Shown here: in pieces, positions 8,940 through 20,874 of the stretch
Layout of the letters: the number at the start of each line of letters is the position of its first letter
Numbering within the stretch: the first letter of the stretch is position 1
From: Microbacterium sp. SMR1
GTDB taxonomy: Bacteria; Actinomycetota; Actinomycetes; Actinomycetales; Microbacteriaceae
Length of the DNA: 64,000 bases
Assembly (NCBI RefSeq): GCF_003289625.1
Contig: NZ_QMBN01000003.1
Span: forward strand, 340,034 to 404,033
Direction of reading: 5' to 3'
Made by a program: the position numbers and the translations under genes
Notes under the pieces: generated by a model
What the model saw: only the letters and a program-made list of their open reading frames with translations
Told to the model about the DNA's origin: nothing
The model's database searches: none

Positions 8940-9671
8940 TCACTGCCGCGGGGCGTCCGGCGCGGGGGGCTCGGTGGTCGGAGGCGTCACGGGCGGCTGT
9001 GCCGCCGGCGGCGGGTAGGCACCAGCCGGGGGCGCCGGCGGCGTGGCCGGCGGCGGGTACGAACCCGCCGGCGGAGCGGCGGGAGCGGAGGAAGATGCAT
9101 AGCCGGCACCGGTGGAGCCGTACGCGCCCGGTGCGGGTGCCGCGCCGCCGTCGGGCTGGACCGGGATGCCCTGCCAGACCGTCGTGTCGCGCAGGAACGA
9201 GGTGCGCCACGGCGAGGGCTGCACGTGGGGGTTCCACGGCGAGCTCGAGAACGCGGCGATACCGAGCCAGATCAGCCCGCCGATGCCGGGGATGATGTAC
9301 AGCAGCACGAGCGGCCAGTCCTTGCCGAGCTTCTGACCGACGCGAACGCTGGCCAGAGCCAGCGCGACGATCGCGAGGTAGCTGAAGATGAACCCGATGG
9401 CCGGGATGTTGCTCAGCACCGCCGTCGCGACGAGCGCGCCCAGCATGACCCAGGGAGAGATGTCACCGAGCTTCGCGAAGACCATCTCGCGGTAGACCGG
9501 AACCCAGGCGCGCCATTTTCCCTGCACGCCGGCCTTCTCGAAGATCTTCATGTAGAAGAACGAGCTGATGATGTAGCCCGCGAGCACGATGATCAGGATG
9601 ATGGGAAGAATCAGCAGGATGAGGGCGAGGAAAGCGCCCGCGCCCGCACCATCGTCGTAGTAACCCGACAT
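8940..9671 (-). CDS. Small multi-span membrane protein with Pro-rich tail (DUF5684-like)
   Basis: This 243-residue protein has hydrophobic segments at about 14-38, 75-92, 95-110 and 118-138, with a conserved FYMKIFEKAGVQGKWRAWVP block after the first. The rest (about 165-243) is a low-complexity Ala/Pro/Gly tail with repeated PPAGAYPPPA-like units, probably disordered and cytoplasmic. The membrane part resembles the DUF5684 family, found next to signal peptidase genes in other bacteria, but no peptidase residues are present here. Function is unknown. A good ribosome binding site (GAGGAGG) precedes the ATG. The gene appears to be a single unit ended by the hairpin at 8901-8934. Confidence 0.75.
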   Translation of the reverse strand: MSGYYDDGAGAGAFLALILLILPIILIIVLAGYIISSFFYMKIFEKAGVQGKWRAWVPVYREMVFAKLGDISPWVMLGALVATAVLSNIPAIGFIFSYLAIVALALASVRVGQKLGKDWPLVLLYIIPGIGGLIWLGIAAFSSSPWNPHVQPSPWRTSFLRDTTVWQGIPVQPDGGAAPAPGAYGSTGAGYASSSAPAAPPAGSYPPPATPPAPPAGAYPPPAAQPPVTPPTTEPPAPDAPRQ

Positions 9672-9784
9672 GTACGACCTCCTCAGTCGCGACCCGGCGC
9701 GAAGCGCTCGCGCCGTGGGTCGCCGCTCATGCTAGCGAAACACCGGACCCGGCGTGCGACCTCGACAGCACCGGGCATGGGGCA

Positions 9785-10537
9785 TCAGACGACGAGCTCG
9801 AGCTCGGACGATCCAGCCGTCTCGCGCAGCACCCATCCGTGTGACGCGGCCCACGCGAGAAGGTCGTCTCGAGAGCTCACGGTCGCAGCCGAACGGGCGA
9901 GCGAACGCGTGAACTCGCCCTTCGCGTGCTTGTTGAAGTGGTTGAGGGCGCGCACTGTTCCGTCGGCGCCGGCGGAGACCACGCGGACGAACGCGGAGGG
10001 CATCGCCGCGGGGACCGGAGCCAGGGCCACGTAGGCCTCCGAGCGCAGATCGAGCACGAACGGCGCCCCGGTCTCCGTCAAGGCGGCCGAGCTCGCCGCA
10101 GCCCAATGCCGGCGGAGCGGCGCGATGCCCGGAAGCGCCGTGCCCGCCGCCAGCCGATACGCCGGGATGGGATCGAGCGCGGCGACAGGACCGAAGGGCG
10201 CCGACTGAATGAGCACATGCTCGCCGAGCCAGCCCCGCGCCCCGGCGTCGAGCGCGGCCGCATCGAGAGCATCGAAGAGGACGCCGGTGTACCGGTCGAC
10301 GGCGGGCATCGTCGGAGAGGTCATGAGCGCGGAGTTCACCGCCACCTCGCCCAGCTGACGCGCGCTGAGCTTGAGCACCCGCGCCGCGGCGTCCGGATCC
10401 GCCGACAACGCGACGAGCGCGTCCACGGCCGCGCGGCGCTCCGACGCCAGCTGCGGCAGGGCCAGGGCGTCGATGTCGAGCGGCGCACCGGTACCCCCGG
10501 CGCGTTTGGTCTCGGACGGCGGCAGCAGGAGCAGCAT
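9785..10537 (-). CDS. yaaA: YaaA family peroxide stress protein
   Basis: This 250-residue protein matches the YaaA/DUF328 family across its length: it begins MLLLLPPSETKRAGG, has YTGVLFDALD in the middle and FNKHAKGEFTRSLA near 209-222, a segment conserved in YaaA and thought to touch DNA. In E. coli YaaA limits iron-driven DNA damage during hydrogen peroxide stress; the actinobacterial proteins are less studied. The ATG at 10537 follows GGGAGA; a longer reading starting at 10570 runs into the terminator of the ATP synthase operon and is not credible. It lies 69 bases after atpC, across that hairpin, so it is probably transcribed separately. Confidence 0.85.
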   Translation of the reverse strand: MLLLLPPSETKRAGGTGAPLDIDALALPQLASERRAAVDALVALSADPDAAARVLKLSARQLGEVAVNSALMTSPTMPAVDRYTGVLFDALDAAALDAGARGWLGEHVLIQSAPFGPVAALDPIPAYRLAAGTALPGIAPLRRHWAAASSAALTETGAPFVLDLRSEAYVALAPVPAAMPSAFVRVVSAGADGTVRALNHFNKHAKGEFTRSLARSAATVSSRDDLLAWAASHGWVLRETAGSSELELVV

Positions 10538-10557
10538 CCGGAAATCTCCCTTCAACG

Positions 10558-10591
10558 CGAGAGACCGCACCCCGGAGGGTGCGGTCTCTCG
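10558..10591 (-). terminator. Terminator of the ATP synthase operon
   Basis: A perfect 15-bp inverted repeat, CGAGAGACCGCACCC (10558-10572) and GGGTGCGGTCTCTCG (10577-10591), encloses a CGGA tetraloop. It starts 16 bases after the stop of atpC and ends before the yaaA start. There is no T tract on the minus strand. The stem strength and position argue for transcript ending or mRNA 3' protection. Confidence 0.75.
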
Positions 10592-10606
10592 TAGACGCAG
10601 TGCGGG

Positions 10607-10864
10607 TCAGGCCAGCGCGGCGTTACCCGCCACGATGGTGAGCTCGTCGCCCTCCATCGACAGGAAGCCGTCCTGCGCATTGGCGACGATCTTCTCGCCG
10701 CCGGGCTGCGTGATACGCACCTGACCTTCGGCGAGGATCGCGAGCACCGGCTCGTGACCCGCCATGAAGCCGATCTCGCCCTCGACGGTCTTGGCCACGA
10801 CGAGGGACGCCTCGCCCGACCAGACCTCCGCCTCGGCGGAGACGAGCGTGACCGTCAGAGCCAT
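10607..10864 (-). CDS. atpC: F1Fo ATP synthase epsilon subunit, short form
   Basis: This 85-residue epsilon subunit forms part of the central stalk of F1. Only the N-terminal beta-sandwich is present: LTVTLVSAEAEVWSGEAS, EGEIGFMAGHEPVLAIL and ITQPGGEKI are typical. The usual two C-terminal helices (about 45-50 residues), which inhibit ATP hydrolysis in many bacteria, are missing. The stop is followed by a clean terminator, so this is not a frameshift within the visible sequence. The ATG at 10864 follows the stop of atpD by one base, so translation should be coupled. It is the last gene of the operon. Confidence 0.95.
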   Translation of the reverse strand: MALTVTLVSAEAEVWSGEASLVVAKTVEGEIGFMAGHEPVLAILAEGQVRITQPGGEKIVANAQDGFLSMEGDELTIVAGNAALA

Positions 10865-10865
10865 G

Positions 10866-12332
<1,467 letters not shown>

Positions 12333-13235
12333 TTACTTGCCCGACGCCAGAGCGTCGGCGCCGCCGACGATCTCGGCGATCTGCTGAGTGATCTCGGCCT
12401 GGCGAGCGTTGTTGCGCAGGCGGGTGTAGTCGGTGATGAGCTTGTCGGCGTTGTCGCTCGCCGACTTCATCGCCTTCTGCGTCGCGGCGTGCTTCGCGGC
12501 GGACGACTGGAGCAGCGCGTTGAACACGCGGCTCTGAACGTACACCGGCAGCAGCGCGTCGAGCACCGTCTCGGGGTCGGGCTCGAACTCGTACAGCGGA
12601 TAGACCGGAGCCTGGTCCGCCGTCGCCGCATCGGCCTCGACGACTTCGAGGGGCAGCAGACGGACTGATTCAGGCGTCTGCGTCATCATGCTGACGAAAC
12701 GGTTGTACACGAGGTGGATCTCGTCGACGCCCCCGTCTTCGCCGCCCTGAGCGTAGGCGTCGAGGAGAGCCCCGGCGACCTGCTCGGCCGTGCTGAAGTG
12801 CGGCGTGTCGGTGTCACCCGTCCACTCGCCCGCAGCCCGCATCCGGCGGAACTGGAAATACCCGACGGCCTTGCGACCGATGAGGTAGTAGTCCACTTCC
12901 TTGCCCTGCGACCGCAGCAGCTCGGCCAGCTCGAGACCCTCGCGGAGGATCTGCGAGTTGAACGCGCCGGCGAGGCCGCGGTCGGAGGCGAAGATGACGA
13001 CCGCGGAACGACGGATCGTCTCGCGCTCGGTCGTCAGCGGGTGCTCGACGTCGGAGTGGGTCGCCACCGCGGAGACGGCACGCGTCACAGCTCGCGCGAA
13101 GGGAGAGGATGCGCGGACGCGTCCCATCGCCTTCTGAATGCGCGAAGCCGCGATGAGCTCCATCGCCTTCGTGATCTTCTTGGTCGTCTGAGCAGAACTG
13201 ATCTTCTGCTTGTAGACCCGGAGTTGTGCGCCCAT
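12333..13235 (-). CDS. atpG: F1Fo ATP synthase gamma subunit
   Basis: This 300-residue rotor-shaft subunit of F1 begins [24 protein letters not shown] (first part typical of all AtpG) and ends [21 protein letters not shown], the two conserved terminal helices that form the coiled coil inside the alpha3beta3 ring. The central [10 protein letters not shown] motif is present near 89-98. It lies between atpA (21-base gap) and atpD (21-base gap). Actinobacterial gamma subunits often carry a small extra loop in the central domain; the stretch near 165-175 ([13 protein letters not shown]) is in a suitable place. Confidence 0.97.
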   Translation of the reverse strand: MGAQLRVYKQKISSAQTTKKITKAMELIAASRIQKAMGRVRASSPFARAVTRAVSAVATHSDVEHPLTTERETIRRSAVVIFASDRGLAGAFNSQILREGLELAELLRSQGKEVDYYLIGRKAVGYFQFRRMRAAGEWTGDTDTPHFSTAEQVAGALLDAYAQGGEDGGVDEIHLVYNRFVSMMTQTPESVRLLPLEVVEADAATADQAPVYPLYEFEPDPETVLDALLPVYVQSRVFNALLQSSAAKHAATQKAMKSASDNADKLITDYTRLRNNARQAEITQQIAEIVGGADALASGK

Positions 13236-13256
13236 AAGTGTGTGTCGTCCTCCGCG

Positions 13257-14897
13257 TCAGCCGCGGCGGCCCTTGACGATCTGCTCCTGGTTCACGTCGT
13301 CGGCCTCGGCGGCAGCGGTCTCCTCGTGGCCCGGCTTGTTGATGGCCTGGCCCTTTCCGCCCTGGAACTCGAGCACGAACTCGTCGACGACCTTCTCGAG
13401 CTCGGCGACGGTGTCATCGCCCAGCACGTTCGTCTCACGCAGCGTGTCGAGGATCGACGTGTTGCGCTTGAGGTAGTCGAGCAGCTCGCGCTCGAAGGTC
13501 AGGACGTCCTCGACCTCGATCGTGTCGAGCTTGCCGTTGGTGCCGGCCCAGATCGAGACGACCTGCTCCTCGACGGGGTACGGCGAGTACTGCGGCTGCT
13601 TGAGCAGCTCGGTCAGACGCGCACCGCGAGCCAGCTGACGACGCGACGCGGCGTCGAGGTCCGACGCGAACATCGCGAACGCCTCGAGCGAGCGGTACTG
13701 AGCGAGCTCGAGCTTCAGCGTTCCCGAGACCTTCTTGATCGACTTGACCTGAGCGTCACCGCCGACGCGCGACACCGAGATGCCCACGTCGACCGCCGGA
13801 CGCTGGTTGGCGTTGAACAGGTCGGACTGCAGGAAGATCTGGCCGTCGGTGATCGAGATCACGTTGGTCGGGATGTACGCCGAGACGTCGTTGGCCTTGG
13901 TCTCGATGATGGGCAGACCCGTCATCGATCCGGCACCCAGGTCGTCGGAGAGCTTCGCGCAACGCTCGAGCAGACGCGAGTGCAGGTAGAAGACGTCACC
14001 GGGGTACGCCTCGCGGCCCGGCGGACGGCGCAGCAGCAGCGAGACCGCACGGTAGGCCTCGGCCTGCTTCGACAGGTCGTCGAAGATGATCAGGACGTGC
14101 TTGCCCTCGTACATCCAGTGCTGGCCGATGGCCGAGCCGGTGTACGGAGCGAGGTACTTGAAGCCGGCGGGGTCGGATGCGGGAGCCGCGACGATCGTCG
14201 TGTACTCCATGGCACCGGCGTCCTCGAGCGCGCCCTTCACCGAAGCGATGGTCGAGCCCTTCTGGCCGATCGCGACGTAGATGCAGCGGACCTGCTTGTT
14301 GACGTCGCCCGACTCCCAGTTGGCCTTCTGGTTGATGATCGTGTCGATCGCGATGGCCGTCTTGCCGGTCTGGCGGTCGCCGATGATCAGCTGACGCTGA
14401 CCGCGGCCGACGGGGATCATGGCGTCGATGGCCTTGATGCCGGTCTGCATCGGCTCGTGGACCGACTTGCGCTGCATGACGCCGGGCGCCTGCAGCTCGA
14501 GCGCGCGACGACCGGTCGTGGCGATCTCGCCGAGACCGTCGATCGGGTTGCCGAGCGGGTCCACGACGCGGCCGAGGTAACCCTCGCCGACGCCGACGGA
14601 GAGCACCTCGCCGGTGCGGGTGACCTTCTGGCCCGCCTCGATGCCGGCGAAGTCGCCGAGGATGACGACACCGATCTCGTGCTCGTCGAGGTTCTGCGCG
14701 AGACCCTCCACGCCGTTGTCGAAGCGGACGAGCTCGTTCGCCATGACGCCGGGCAGTCCCTCGACGTGGGCGATGCCGTCGGCCGCGTCGACGACGGTGC
14801 CGACCTCGGTCGCGGCGGCCCCGGTGGGCTCGTACGCGGCGACGAAGTCTTTCAGCGCGTCACGGATGACATCCGGGCTGATGGACAGTTCTGCCAT
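13257..14897 (-). CDS. atpA: F1Fo ATP synthase alpha subunit
   Basis: This 546-residue subunit carries the non-catalytic nucleotide sites and alternates with beta in the F1 head. The P-loop GDRQTGKT is at 173-180, and the arginine finger lies in the conserved [10 protein letters not shown] segment. A C-terminal tail of about 35 residues extends beyond the common core (it includes [15 protein letters not shown]), as in mycobacterial AtpA, where such a tail restrains ATP hydrolysis. That role is only inferred here. The ATG at 14897 follows GAAGGAAC; a reading from 14936 adds 13 unlikely residues. Confidence 0.97.
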   Translation of the reverse strand: MAELSISPDVIRDALKDFVAAYEPTGAAATEVGTVVDAADGIAHVEGLPGVMANELVRFDNGVEGLAQNLDEHEIGVVILGDFAGIEAGQKVTRTGEVLSVGVGEGYLGRVVDPLGNPIDGLGEIATTGRRALELQAPGVMQRKSVHEPMQTGIKAIDAMIPVGRGQRQLIIGDRQTGKTAIAIDTIINQKANWESGDVNKQVRCIYVAIGQKGSTIASVKGALEDAGAMEYTTIVAAPASDPAGFKYLAPYTGSAIGQHWMYEGKHVLIIFDDLSKQAEAYRAVSLLLRRPPGREAYPGDVFYLHSRLLERCAKLSDDLGAGSMTGLPIIETKANDVSAYIPTNVISITDGQIFLQSDLFNANQRPAVDVGISVSRVGGDAQVKSIKKVSGTLKLELAQYRSLEAFAMFASDLDAASRRQLARGARLTELLKQPQYSPYPVEEQVVSIWAGTNGKLDTIEVEDVLTFERELLDYLKRNTSILDTLRETNVLGDDTVAELEKVVDEFVLEFQGGKGQAINKPGHEETAAAEADDVNQEQIVKGRRG

Positions 14898-14970
14898 GGT
14901 GTTCCTTCGGTCCTGAGTCTGAGGGTCCGGATGCATCCGGCCGGTGCGCCCCTGCGGGCGGTGAGGTGGG

Positions 14971-15759
14971 TCAGCCCGCCAGTCGCTGGCGGAGATCGGA
15001 GAGGCGAGAGGCGACGGTCGCGTCGATCACGTCGTCGCCGATCTCGATGCGCAGCCCCCCGACGACCGCGGGGTCGACGACGAGGTTGAGCGCGACGGGC
15101 GTGCCGTAGCGGTTCGAGAGGGTCTCGGCGAGGCGGGCGCGCTGCTGATCGCTGAGAGCGGTCGCCGTGCGAACGCTCGCGACGACGCGGCCGCGCTGGT
15201 CCGAGACGATGCGGATCGCCCGCTCGAGCAGCTGCCGCACACGGCGCTCACGCGGACGCTGCACGATCGACGAAGCGATGAGACGCGTTGCTGCACCGAA
15301 ACGCCCGTCGAGAAGGCGCTCGATGAGAGCCCCCTTGGCCGAGGCCTCCCCCAGCCTGCTGCCGAGAGCGAGCTCGAGCTCGGGGTTCGCCGACACCGTG
15401 TGCAGCACACCGAACAGCTCGTTCTCGAGATCGCCCTGATCGGCGACGGCGGCGGCGCGGATCGCCAGTTCCTCGACGGCGTCGACGAAGTCGTCGACCG
15501 AGGACCAGCGCTGCGCGACGGCTGTGCGCAGCAGCGACACGGTCTGCGCCGCGAAGGCCGGACCGAACACGTCGCCGACGACCTTGTCGCGAGCCTGCGG
15601 CGAAGCCGCGTTGTCCGTCAGCGCGCCGCTCAGCTGCGGCGAGTCCGCCAGAGCCCGCGCGGCGACGAACAGCTCACCGGACACGTCGAGCGTGAGCCCG
15701 GGGGTCTCGGCGATGGCCGCCGTCGTCGCGACGAGTGCCTGAGTGGTCGCGCTGCCCAT
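14971..15759 (-). CDS. atpH: F1Fo ATP synthase delta subunit
   Basis: This 262-residue peripheral-stalk subunit connects F1 to the b subunits. The helical N-terminal domain spans about 1-110 and the conserved C-terminal block is [22 protein letters not shown] followed by [25 protein letters not shown] (quoted here in parts of the family signature). It is longer than E. coli delta (177), as usual for actinobacteria. Its ATG overlaps the stop of atpF by one base (TGATG), so translation is coupled. A 73-base gap separates it from atpA. Confidence 0.95.
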   Translation of the reverse strand: MGSATTQALVATTAAIAETPGLTLDVSGELFVAARALADSPQLSGALTDNAASPQARDKVVGDVFGPAFAAQTVSLLRTAVAQRWSSVDDFVDAVEELAIRAAAVADQGDLENELFGVLHTVSANPELELALGSRLGEASAKGALIERLLDGRFGAATRLIASSIVQRPRERRVRQLLERAIRIVSDQRGRVVASVRTATALSDQQRARLAETLSNRYGTPVALNLVVDPAVVGGLRIEIGDDVIDATVASRLSDLRQRLAG

Positions 15760-16310
15760 CAGTTCGACGCCTTCTCAGAGGCCTCGAGCTCGCTGAGGAA
15801 GCGGTCGACGACGGCCTGCGCCTTCTGGTCGTCGGACAGGGTCTCGCCGATGACGCCGCCGGCCAGGTCGAGAGCGAGCGTGCCGACCTCGCTGCGCAGC
15901 GAGACCACGGCAGCCTGGCGCTCGGCCTCGATCTGCGTGTGCGCGGCAGCGGTGAGACGCTCGGCCTCGGCCGATGCGTTCTGCTTCGCCTCGCTGACGA
16001 TCTTGCGACCGTCCTCGCGGGCGGCGTCGCGGATCTCACCGGCCTCCTTGCGGGCCTCGGCCAGCTGAGCGGTGTACTCCTCGAGCGCTGCCTCCGCCTT
16101 GCGCTGCGCCTCGTCAGCCTTGGCGATGTTGCCCTCGATGGCCGCGCTGCGCGCGTCGAGCACCGTGGTGACACGGGGCAGCGCGTAGAAGACGACGACG
16201 AGAACGATGATGACGAAGCAGACGCCCGACCAGATGATGTCGTAGTAGGCGGGCAGCAGCGGGTTGCCGGAGCCCTCTTCGGCGGCGACGGTGAGCAGTG
16301 CGTCGACCAT
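15759..16310 (-). CDS. atpF: F1Fo ATP synthase b subunit
   Basis: This ~183-residue protein has one N-terminal membrane helix (about 24-45, IIWSGVCFVIIVLVVVFYAL) followed by a long Ala/Glu/Lys-rich coiled coil, the stator stalk of the enzyme. Two adjacent ATG codons are possible starts (16313 and 16310). The ribosome binding site GAGGGAGG ends one base before the first, so the second has the better spacing and is chosen. The stop overlaps the atpH start. It lies 28 bases after atpE. Confidence 0.95.
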   Translation of the reverse strand: MVDALLTVAAEEGSGNPLLPAYYDIIWSGVCFVIIVLVVVFYALPRVTTVLDARSAAIEGNIAKADEAQRKAEAALEEYTAQLAEARKEAGEIRDAAREDGRKIVSEAKQNASAEAERLTAAAHTQIEAERQAAVVSLRSEVGTLALDLAGGVIGETLSDDQKAQAVVDRFLSELEASEKASN

Positions 16311-16341
16311 CATGCCTCCCTCTTGGTGAATGACGAGCGGA

Positions 16342-17425
<1,084 letters not shown>

Positions 17426-17536
17426 CGGGTTGGCTCCAGCTTCTCGTGCCAGCGTGAACCAGCTCGGTAAGTATGAGAAGAGATCTCCACGGGGCCTCAG
17501 CGTCGCCGCTGCCCACCATCCGTGAAGTGCTGTGTC

Positions 17537-17542
17537 AGCCTA
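17537..17542 (-). promoter_or_regulatory. Probable -10 box (TAGGCT) of the atp operon
   Basis: TAGGCT in the 158-base gap between the atpI-like gene and atpB is the same hexamer seen before several other genes in this window. Transcription would begin near 17530, giving a 5' leader of about 105 bases for atpB. No convincing -35 box is seen. Read-through from the atpI-like gene is also possible. Confidence 0.4.
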
Positions 17543-17583
17543 TCAAACAACCGGGCACTGCCCGTCATCCGAATGCCTGGACG

Positions 17584-18042
17584 TCAGACTTCGGGGTTCG
17601 TCTCCGGCAGCGTCGTGTCCGACACGTGCGGCAGTCGCATCCGCGCCATCACGACGAGATCGACGGTGATCGCGCCGATCGCCGCAGCCACCAGGGCGAA
17701 GAAGAACATCGGCGACACGATCCACTCGATGCGGCTGATGACCAGGAGCGCCACGAGCACGAGGGCGAACTTGACCACCCAGCCGCCCATCACGATGCCG
17801 AAGTAGATCGGCAGGAACGTGTCCTGCCCGTACCACCGGTTGGCGATCAGGATGCTGAGCGCGGTGAGTGCGGGGAAGATGACTCCCACCGCCGCACCGA
17901 TCACTCCGCTCCACGCACCCTCGGGTCCGGCGACGACCGCGCCCGCGACGGCGGCGACGACAGCGACGACGGCACCGACGATGAGGCCCCAGGTGAGCGC
18001 GGCACGCAGGATCGGCGTGCTCGAGAGGGTCTTCTGATTCAT
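17584..18042 (-). CDS. AtpI-like small membrane protein
   Basis: This 152-residue protein has four hydrophobic segments (about 15-35, 38-58, 75-95 and 100-122). It sits directly before atpB, the usual place of AtpI, a membrane chaperone that helps assemble the c ring. Similarity to E. coli AtpI is weak, as is normal for actinobacterial versions, so the name rests on topology and position. The ATG at 18042 overlaps the stop of the upstream wecA-like gene by four bases (ATGA). The last residues, PHVSDTTLPETNPEV, form a short hydrophilic tail. Confidence 0.75.
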   Translation of the reverse strand: MNQKTLSSTPILRAALTWGLIVGAVVAVVAAVAGAVVAGPEGAWSGVIGAAVGVIFPALTALSILIANRWYGQDTFLPIYFGIVMGGWVVKFALVLVALLVISRIEWIVSPMFFFALVAAAIGAITVDLVVMARMRLPHVSDTTLPETNPEV

Positions 18043-19190
18043 GAGTTCTCCACGGGTGAGGCATCCCGCGCGGACCGGGCGGGGATCAGGGTGACGACGA
18101 GGCACGCGGCGACGCCGAGGATGAGGAAGCCGAGGCCGAAGAGGTAGTCCCCCGGCCAGGCGGCTGTCGTGCCGATGTACATCAGCAGCACCGAGAGGCT
18201 GACGACCGTGGTCCAGGCGTAGAAGATCAGGACGGCGTCGCGGTCGCTGTGACCCATGTCGAGCATGCGGTGATGGAGATGCTTGCGGTCGGGCGAGAAC
18301 GGCGACTTGCCCCGGGACATGCGGCGGATGACCGCCATCCCGAAGTCGAGCAGCGGCAGGAGGACCACGACGACCGGCAGCAGGATGGGGATGAACGCAC
18401 CCAGCAGCTGCGAGCGGCCGAACACGTCGTTGTCACCCGTGGCCGGGACGAGGGTGCCCGTGACGAGGATGGCCGAGCAGCTCATGAGCAACCCGATCAT
18501 GAGCGCTCCGGAGTCGCCCATGAACAGCTTCGCAGGGTTCCAGTTCAGCGGCAGGAAGCCCGCGCAGACCCCGAGCAGCACCACGGCGAGGAAGGAGGCG
18601 AGGTTCGCGTAGCTGCTCGCACCGAAGTCGCGACCGAGCAGGTAGGTGTAAGTGAAGAACACCCCGTTCGCGATCAGTGCCACGCCCGCCACGAGGCCGT
18701 CGAGACCGTCGATGAAGTTGACGGCGTTCATCACGACGACGATCGAGAAGACCGTGATCGTGAAGCTCGCGGCGCTCGAGACGACAGTCTGCCCGCCGAG
18801 CGGGATCGTGTACATCTGCACGCCCCCGAACCCGACCACGATCGCTGCGGCGCCGAACTGCGCGCCGAGCTTGATGAGCCAGTCGAGGTCCCACAGGTCG
18901 TCGGCGACGCCGACGACGACGATGAGGGCGGTCGCCGCCAGGATGGCCCAGATGGGCTCGGGTCTGGCCCAGAAGATCGAGAAGAAGGGAATCTGCGACG
19001 AAGTCAGGATGACGGCGGTGGCGCCGAGGAACATCCCGACGCCGCCGAGCCTCGGTGTCGGTGTCTTGTGGACGTCGCGCTCGCGGATCTCCGGATAGAG
19101 CTTGTAGCGCAGACTCACCCTCAGCACGAGCCAGGTCAGCCCGAAGGTGACGAGGGCCGTGACCACGAAGGTGGCCAGGTAGAGCCTCAC
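18039..19190 (-). CDS. UDP-GlcNAc:undecaprenyl-phosphate GlcNAc-1-phosphate transferase type (MraY/WecA family)
   Basis: This 383-residue polytopic protein should move a sugar-1-phosphate from a UDP-sugar to undecaprenyl (or decaprenyl) phosphate, the first lipid-linked step of wall polysaccharide synthesis. Family motifs are present: HKTPTPRLGGVGMF near the start, VADDLWDLDW for the metal site, VNFIDGLDGL, MGDSGALMIG, and the cytoplasmic loop RKHLHHRMLDMGHS. About ten hydrophobic segments are seen. The equivalent gene is called rfe or wecA next to the atp operon in mycobacteria. It overlaps both neighbours by four bases. The exact sugar is not determined by sequence. Confidence 0.9.
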   Translation of the reverse strand: MRLYLATFVVTALVTFGLTWLVLRVSLRYKLYPEIRERDVHKTPTPRLGGVGMFLGATAVILTSSQIPFFSIFWARPEPIWAILAATALIVVVGVADDLWDLDWLIKLGAQFGAAAIVVGFGGVQMYTIPLGGQTVVSSAASFTITVFSIVVVMNAVNFIDGLDGLVAGVALIANGVFFTYTYLLGRDFGASSYANLASFLAVVLLGVCAGFLPLNWNPAKLFMGDSGALMIGLLMSCSAILVTGTLVPATGDNDVFGRSQLLGAFIPILLPVVVVLLPLLDFGMAVIRRMSRGKSPFSPDRKHLHHRMLDMGHSDRDAVLIFYAWTTVVSLSVLLMYIGTTAAWPGDYLFGLGFLILGVAACLVVTLIPARSARDASPVENS

Positions 19191-19948
19191 GCGACGCTGC
19201 CGCCGGCGGTCTCTCCGCCGGTGACACCGGCCGAGCCCGACTCCATGGGCGTGCGATTCGCCGCCTCGGCATGCTCCGGCTCGACGTCGGGCTCGAGCAG
19301 GTCGCCGAGGACGTCGCGCAGAGCCTCACGTGTGACCGCCCCGTCACGCAGCACCCGCACCGGGGCGGGGTCGGGGCCGACGAGGGGCGTCGCGTCGATG
19401 ATCGTCGATGCGACGCCGGTCGCCGCGGGGCCGCCGTCGAGATAGACCGACACGCTGTCGCCCAGCATCCGCACCGCGTCGTCGATCGTGACGGCGGCGT
19501 TCATCTTGGTGAGGTTCGCACTCGAGACCGCCAAGGGGCCGCACTCCTCCAGGAGCTCCAGGGCGAACCTGTCGGCGGGCATGCGCACGGCGACGGTCCC
19601 TCGGGTCTCCCCCAGATCCCACGACAGCGACGGCTGTGCCGGGAGGACGATCGTCAGGCCGCCGGGCCAGAAGGCCTCGACGAGCCGTTCGACGGGCTCG
19701 GGGACCTCGGCCACGAGCGCGCGCATCGTCGCGATGCCGGCGACGAGCACCGGGGGCGGCGACTGACGACCCCGTCCCTTCGCGGCGAGCAGCTTGGCGA
19801 CGGCCGAGGCACTGAAGGCGTCGGCGGCGACACCGTAGACGGTGTCGGTGGGCAGGACGATGAGATCGCCGCGACCGATGGCCTGGCGCGCCTGGCGCAT
19901 GCCGGGGAGGACCTGGGTCTCGTCGCGGCAGTCGAAAACGGGAGACAT
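19187..19948 (-). CDS. L-threonylcarbamoyladenylate synthase (Sua5/YwlC/YrdC family)
   Basis: This 253-residue enzyme makes threonylcarbamoyl-AMP from threonine, bicarbonate and ATP, the first step of t6A37 tRNA modification. The YrdC fold signatures are LPTDTVYGVAADAF (near 32-45), the KGRGRQSPPPVLV loop (57-69), AFWPGGLTIVL (92-102), TVAVRMPAD (118-126) and PLAVSSANLT (138-147). Extra residues 220-253 form a Glu/Gly-rich tail, shorter than the Sua5 domain of archaeal enzymes. The ATG at 19948 gives the normal family start. It overlaps the wecA-like gene by four bases and follows prmC after 34 bases, a conserved actinobacterial order. Confidence 0.92.
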   Translation of the reverse strand: MSPVFDCRDETQVLPGMRQARQAIGRGDLIVLPTDTVYGVAADAFSASAVAKLLAAKGRGRQSPPPVLVAGIATMRALVAEVPEPVERLVEAFWPGGLTIVLPAQPSLSWDLGETRGTVAVRMPADRFALELLEECGPLAVSSANLTKMNAAVTIDDAVRMLGDSVSVYLDGGPAATGVASTIIDATPLVGPDPAPVRVLRDGAVTREALRDVLGDLLEPDVEPEHAEAANRTPMESGSAGVTGGETAGGSVA

Positions 19949-19982
19949 GACCGCTCCAGTGTACGGCGGACCCCGGCCGCAC

Positions 19983-20864
19983 TCAGGAGCGGACGGCCGT
20001 CGTGGTGCGGTCGCGCATCGTGAGGTCGGGATGCGTCGCGGTCGCCGACCACCCGTCGGAGGCCAGGATGCCGCGGATCGCGGCCCCCTGCAGCTCGCCA
20101 TGCTCGATGACGATGCTGCCCCCGGGGTGCACCAGGCGGAGCCCGACGCGCGACAGGGTCCGCACGACGTCCAGGCCGTCCGCGCCGCCGTAGAGCGCCG
20201 CCGGCGGGTCCCACAGCCGCACTTCGGGATCGCGCGGGATCGCGTCGTCGGGCACGTACGGCGGGTTCGACACGAGCACCGAGACGGTGCCGTCGAGCTC
20301 CGGGAACGCGCGCTCGAGGTCGATGAAGGCGAGGCGGGCGTTCGGAGCCCCGACGAGGGCGAAGTTCTCCTTCGTCCAGATGAACGCGTCGACGGAGTTC
20401 TCGGCGGCGTAGACGCGTGCGTGCGGCACCTCTGTCGCCAGTGCCAGGGCGATCGCTCCCGAACCGGTGCCCAGGTCGACCGCGACAGGCTCGGGGCCGG
20501 CCGCCGCGCGCAGCAGGTCGATCGCGATCTGAGCGACCGACTCCGTCTCGGGGCGCGGCACGAACACACCGGGGCCGACGCGAAGCTCGAGGTGGCGGAA
20601 CGGCGCGATGCCGGTCAGATGCTGCAGGGGCTCGCGCGACGCGCGACGCGCGACCAGTTCGGCCAGTCGCGCGGCATCCTCGGCGCCGATCGCATCGCCG
20701 CGGAAGACGGCGGCCGACAGCTCGCCGCGGCCGACTCCCAGGACGTGTGCGGCGAGGAGCTCGGCGTCGACCTGCGGGGTCGGGACGAAGGCGGCCTCGA
20801 GCTCGGCGGTCGCGGCACGCAGGACCTCGGTCAGGGTCGGTGCGGGAAGGGGCGCGGTGCTCAT
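19983..20864 (-). CDS. prmC: Release factor glutamine N5-methyltransferase
   Basis: This 293-residue SAM-dependent enzyme methylates the Gln of the GGQ motif in release factors RF1 and RF2. The SAM-binding motif is DLGTGSGAIALALA (about 120-133), and the substrate-Gln motif NPPYVP (about 190) is intact. A helical N-terminal domain precedes them, and FVPRPETE, which also touches the substrate, is near 97-104. Its target gene prfA lies upstream on the same strand, but cysK-cysE separate the two. The ATG at 20864 is chosen over a longer reading into the cysK promoter. Confidence 0.93.
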   Translation of the reverse strand: MSTAPLPAPTLTEVLRAATAELEAAFVPTPQVDAELLAAHVLGVGRGELSAAVFRGDAIGAEDAARLAELVARRASREPLQHLTGIAPFRHLELRVGPGVFVPRPETESVAQIAIDLLRAAAGPEPVAVDLGTGSGAIALALATEVPHARVYAAENSVDAFIWTKENFALVGAPNARLAFIDLERAFPELDGTVSVLVSNPPYVPDDAIPRDPEVRLWDPPAALYGGADGLDVVRTLSRVGLRLVHPGGSIVIEHGELQGAAIRGILASDGWSATATHPDLTMRDRTTTAVRS

Positions 20865-20874
20865 GGCGCCGACA

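Noticed and set aside
8127-10034. A 635-codon plus-strand frame across the aldo/keto reductase and membrane-protein genes
   Set aside because: It crosses two unrelated minus-strand genes and a terminator and shows no recognisable protein features.
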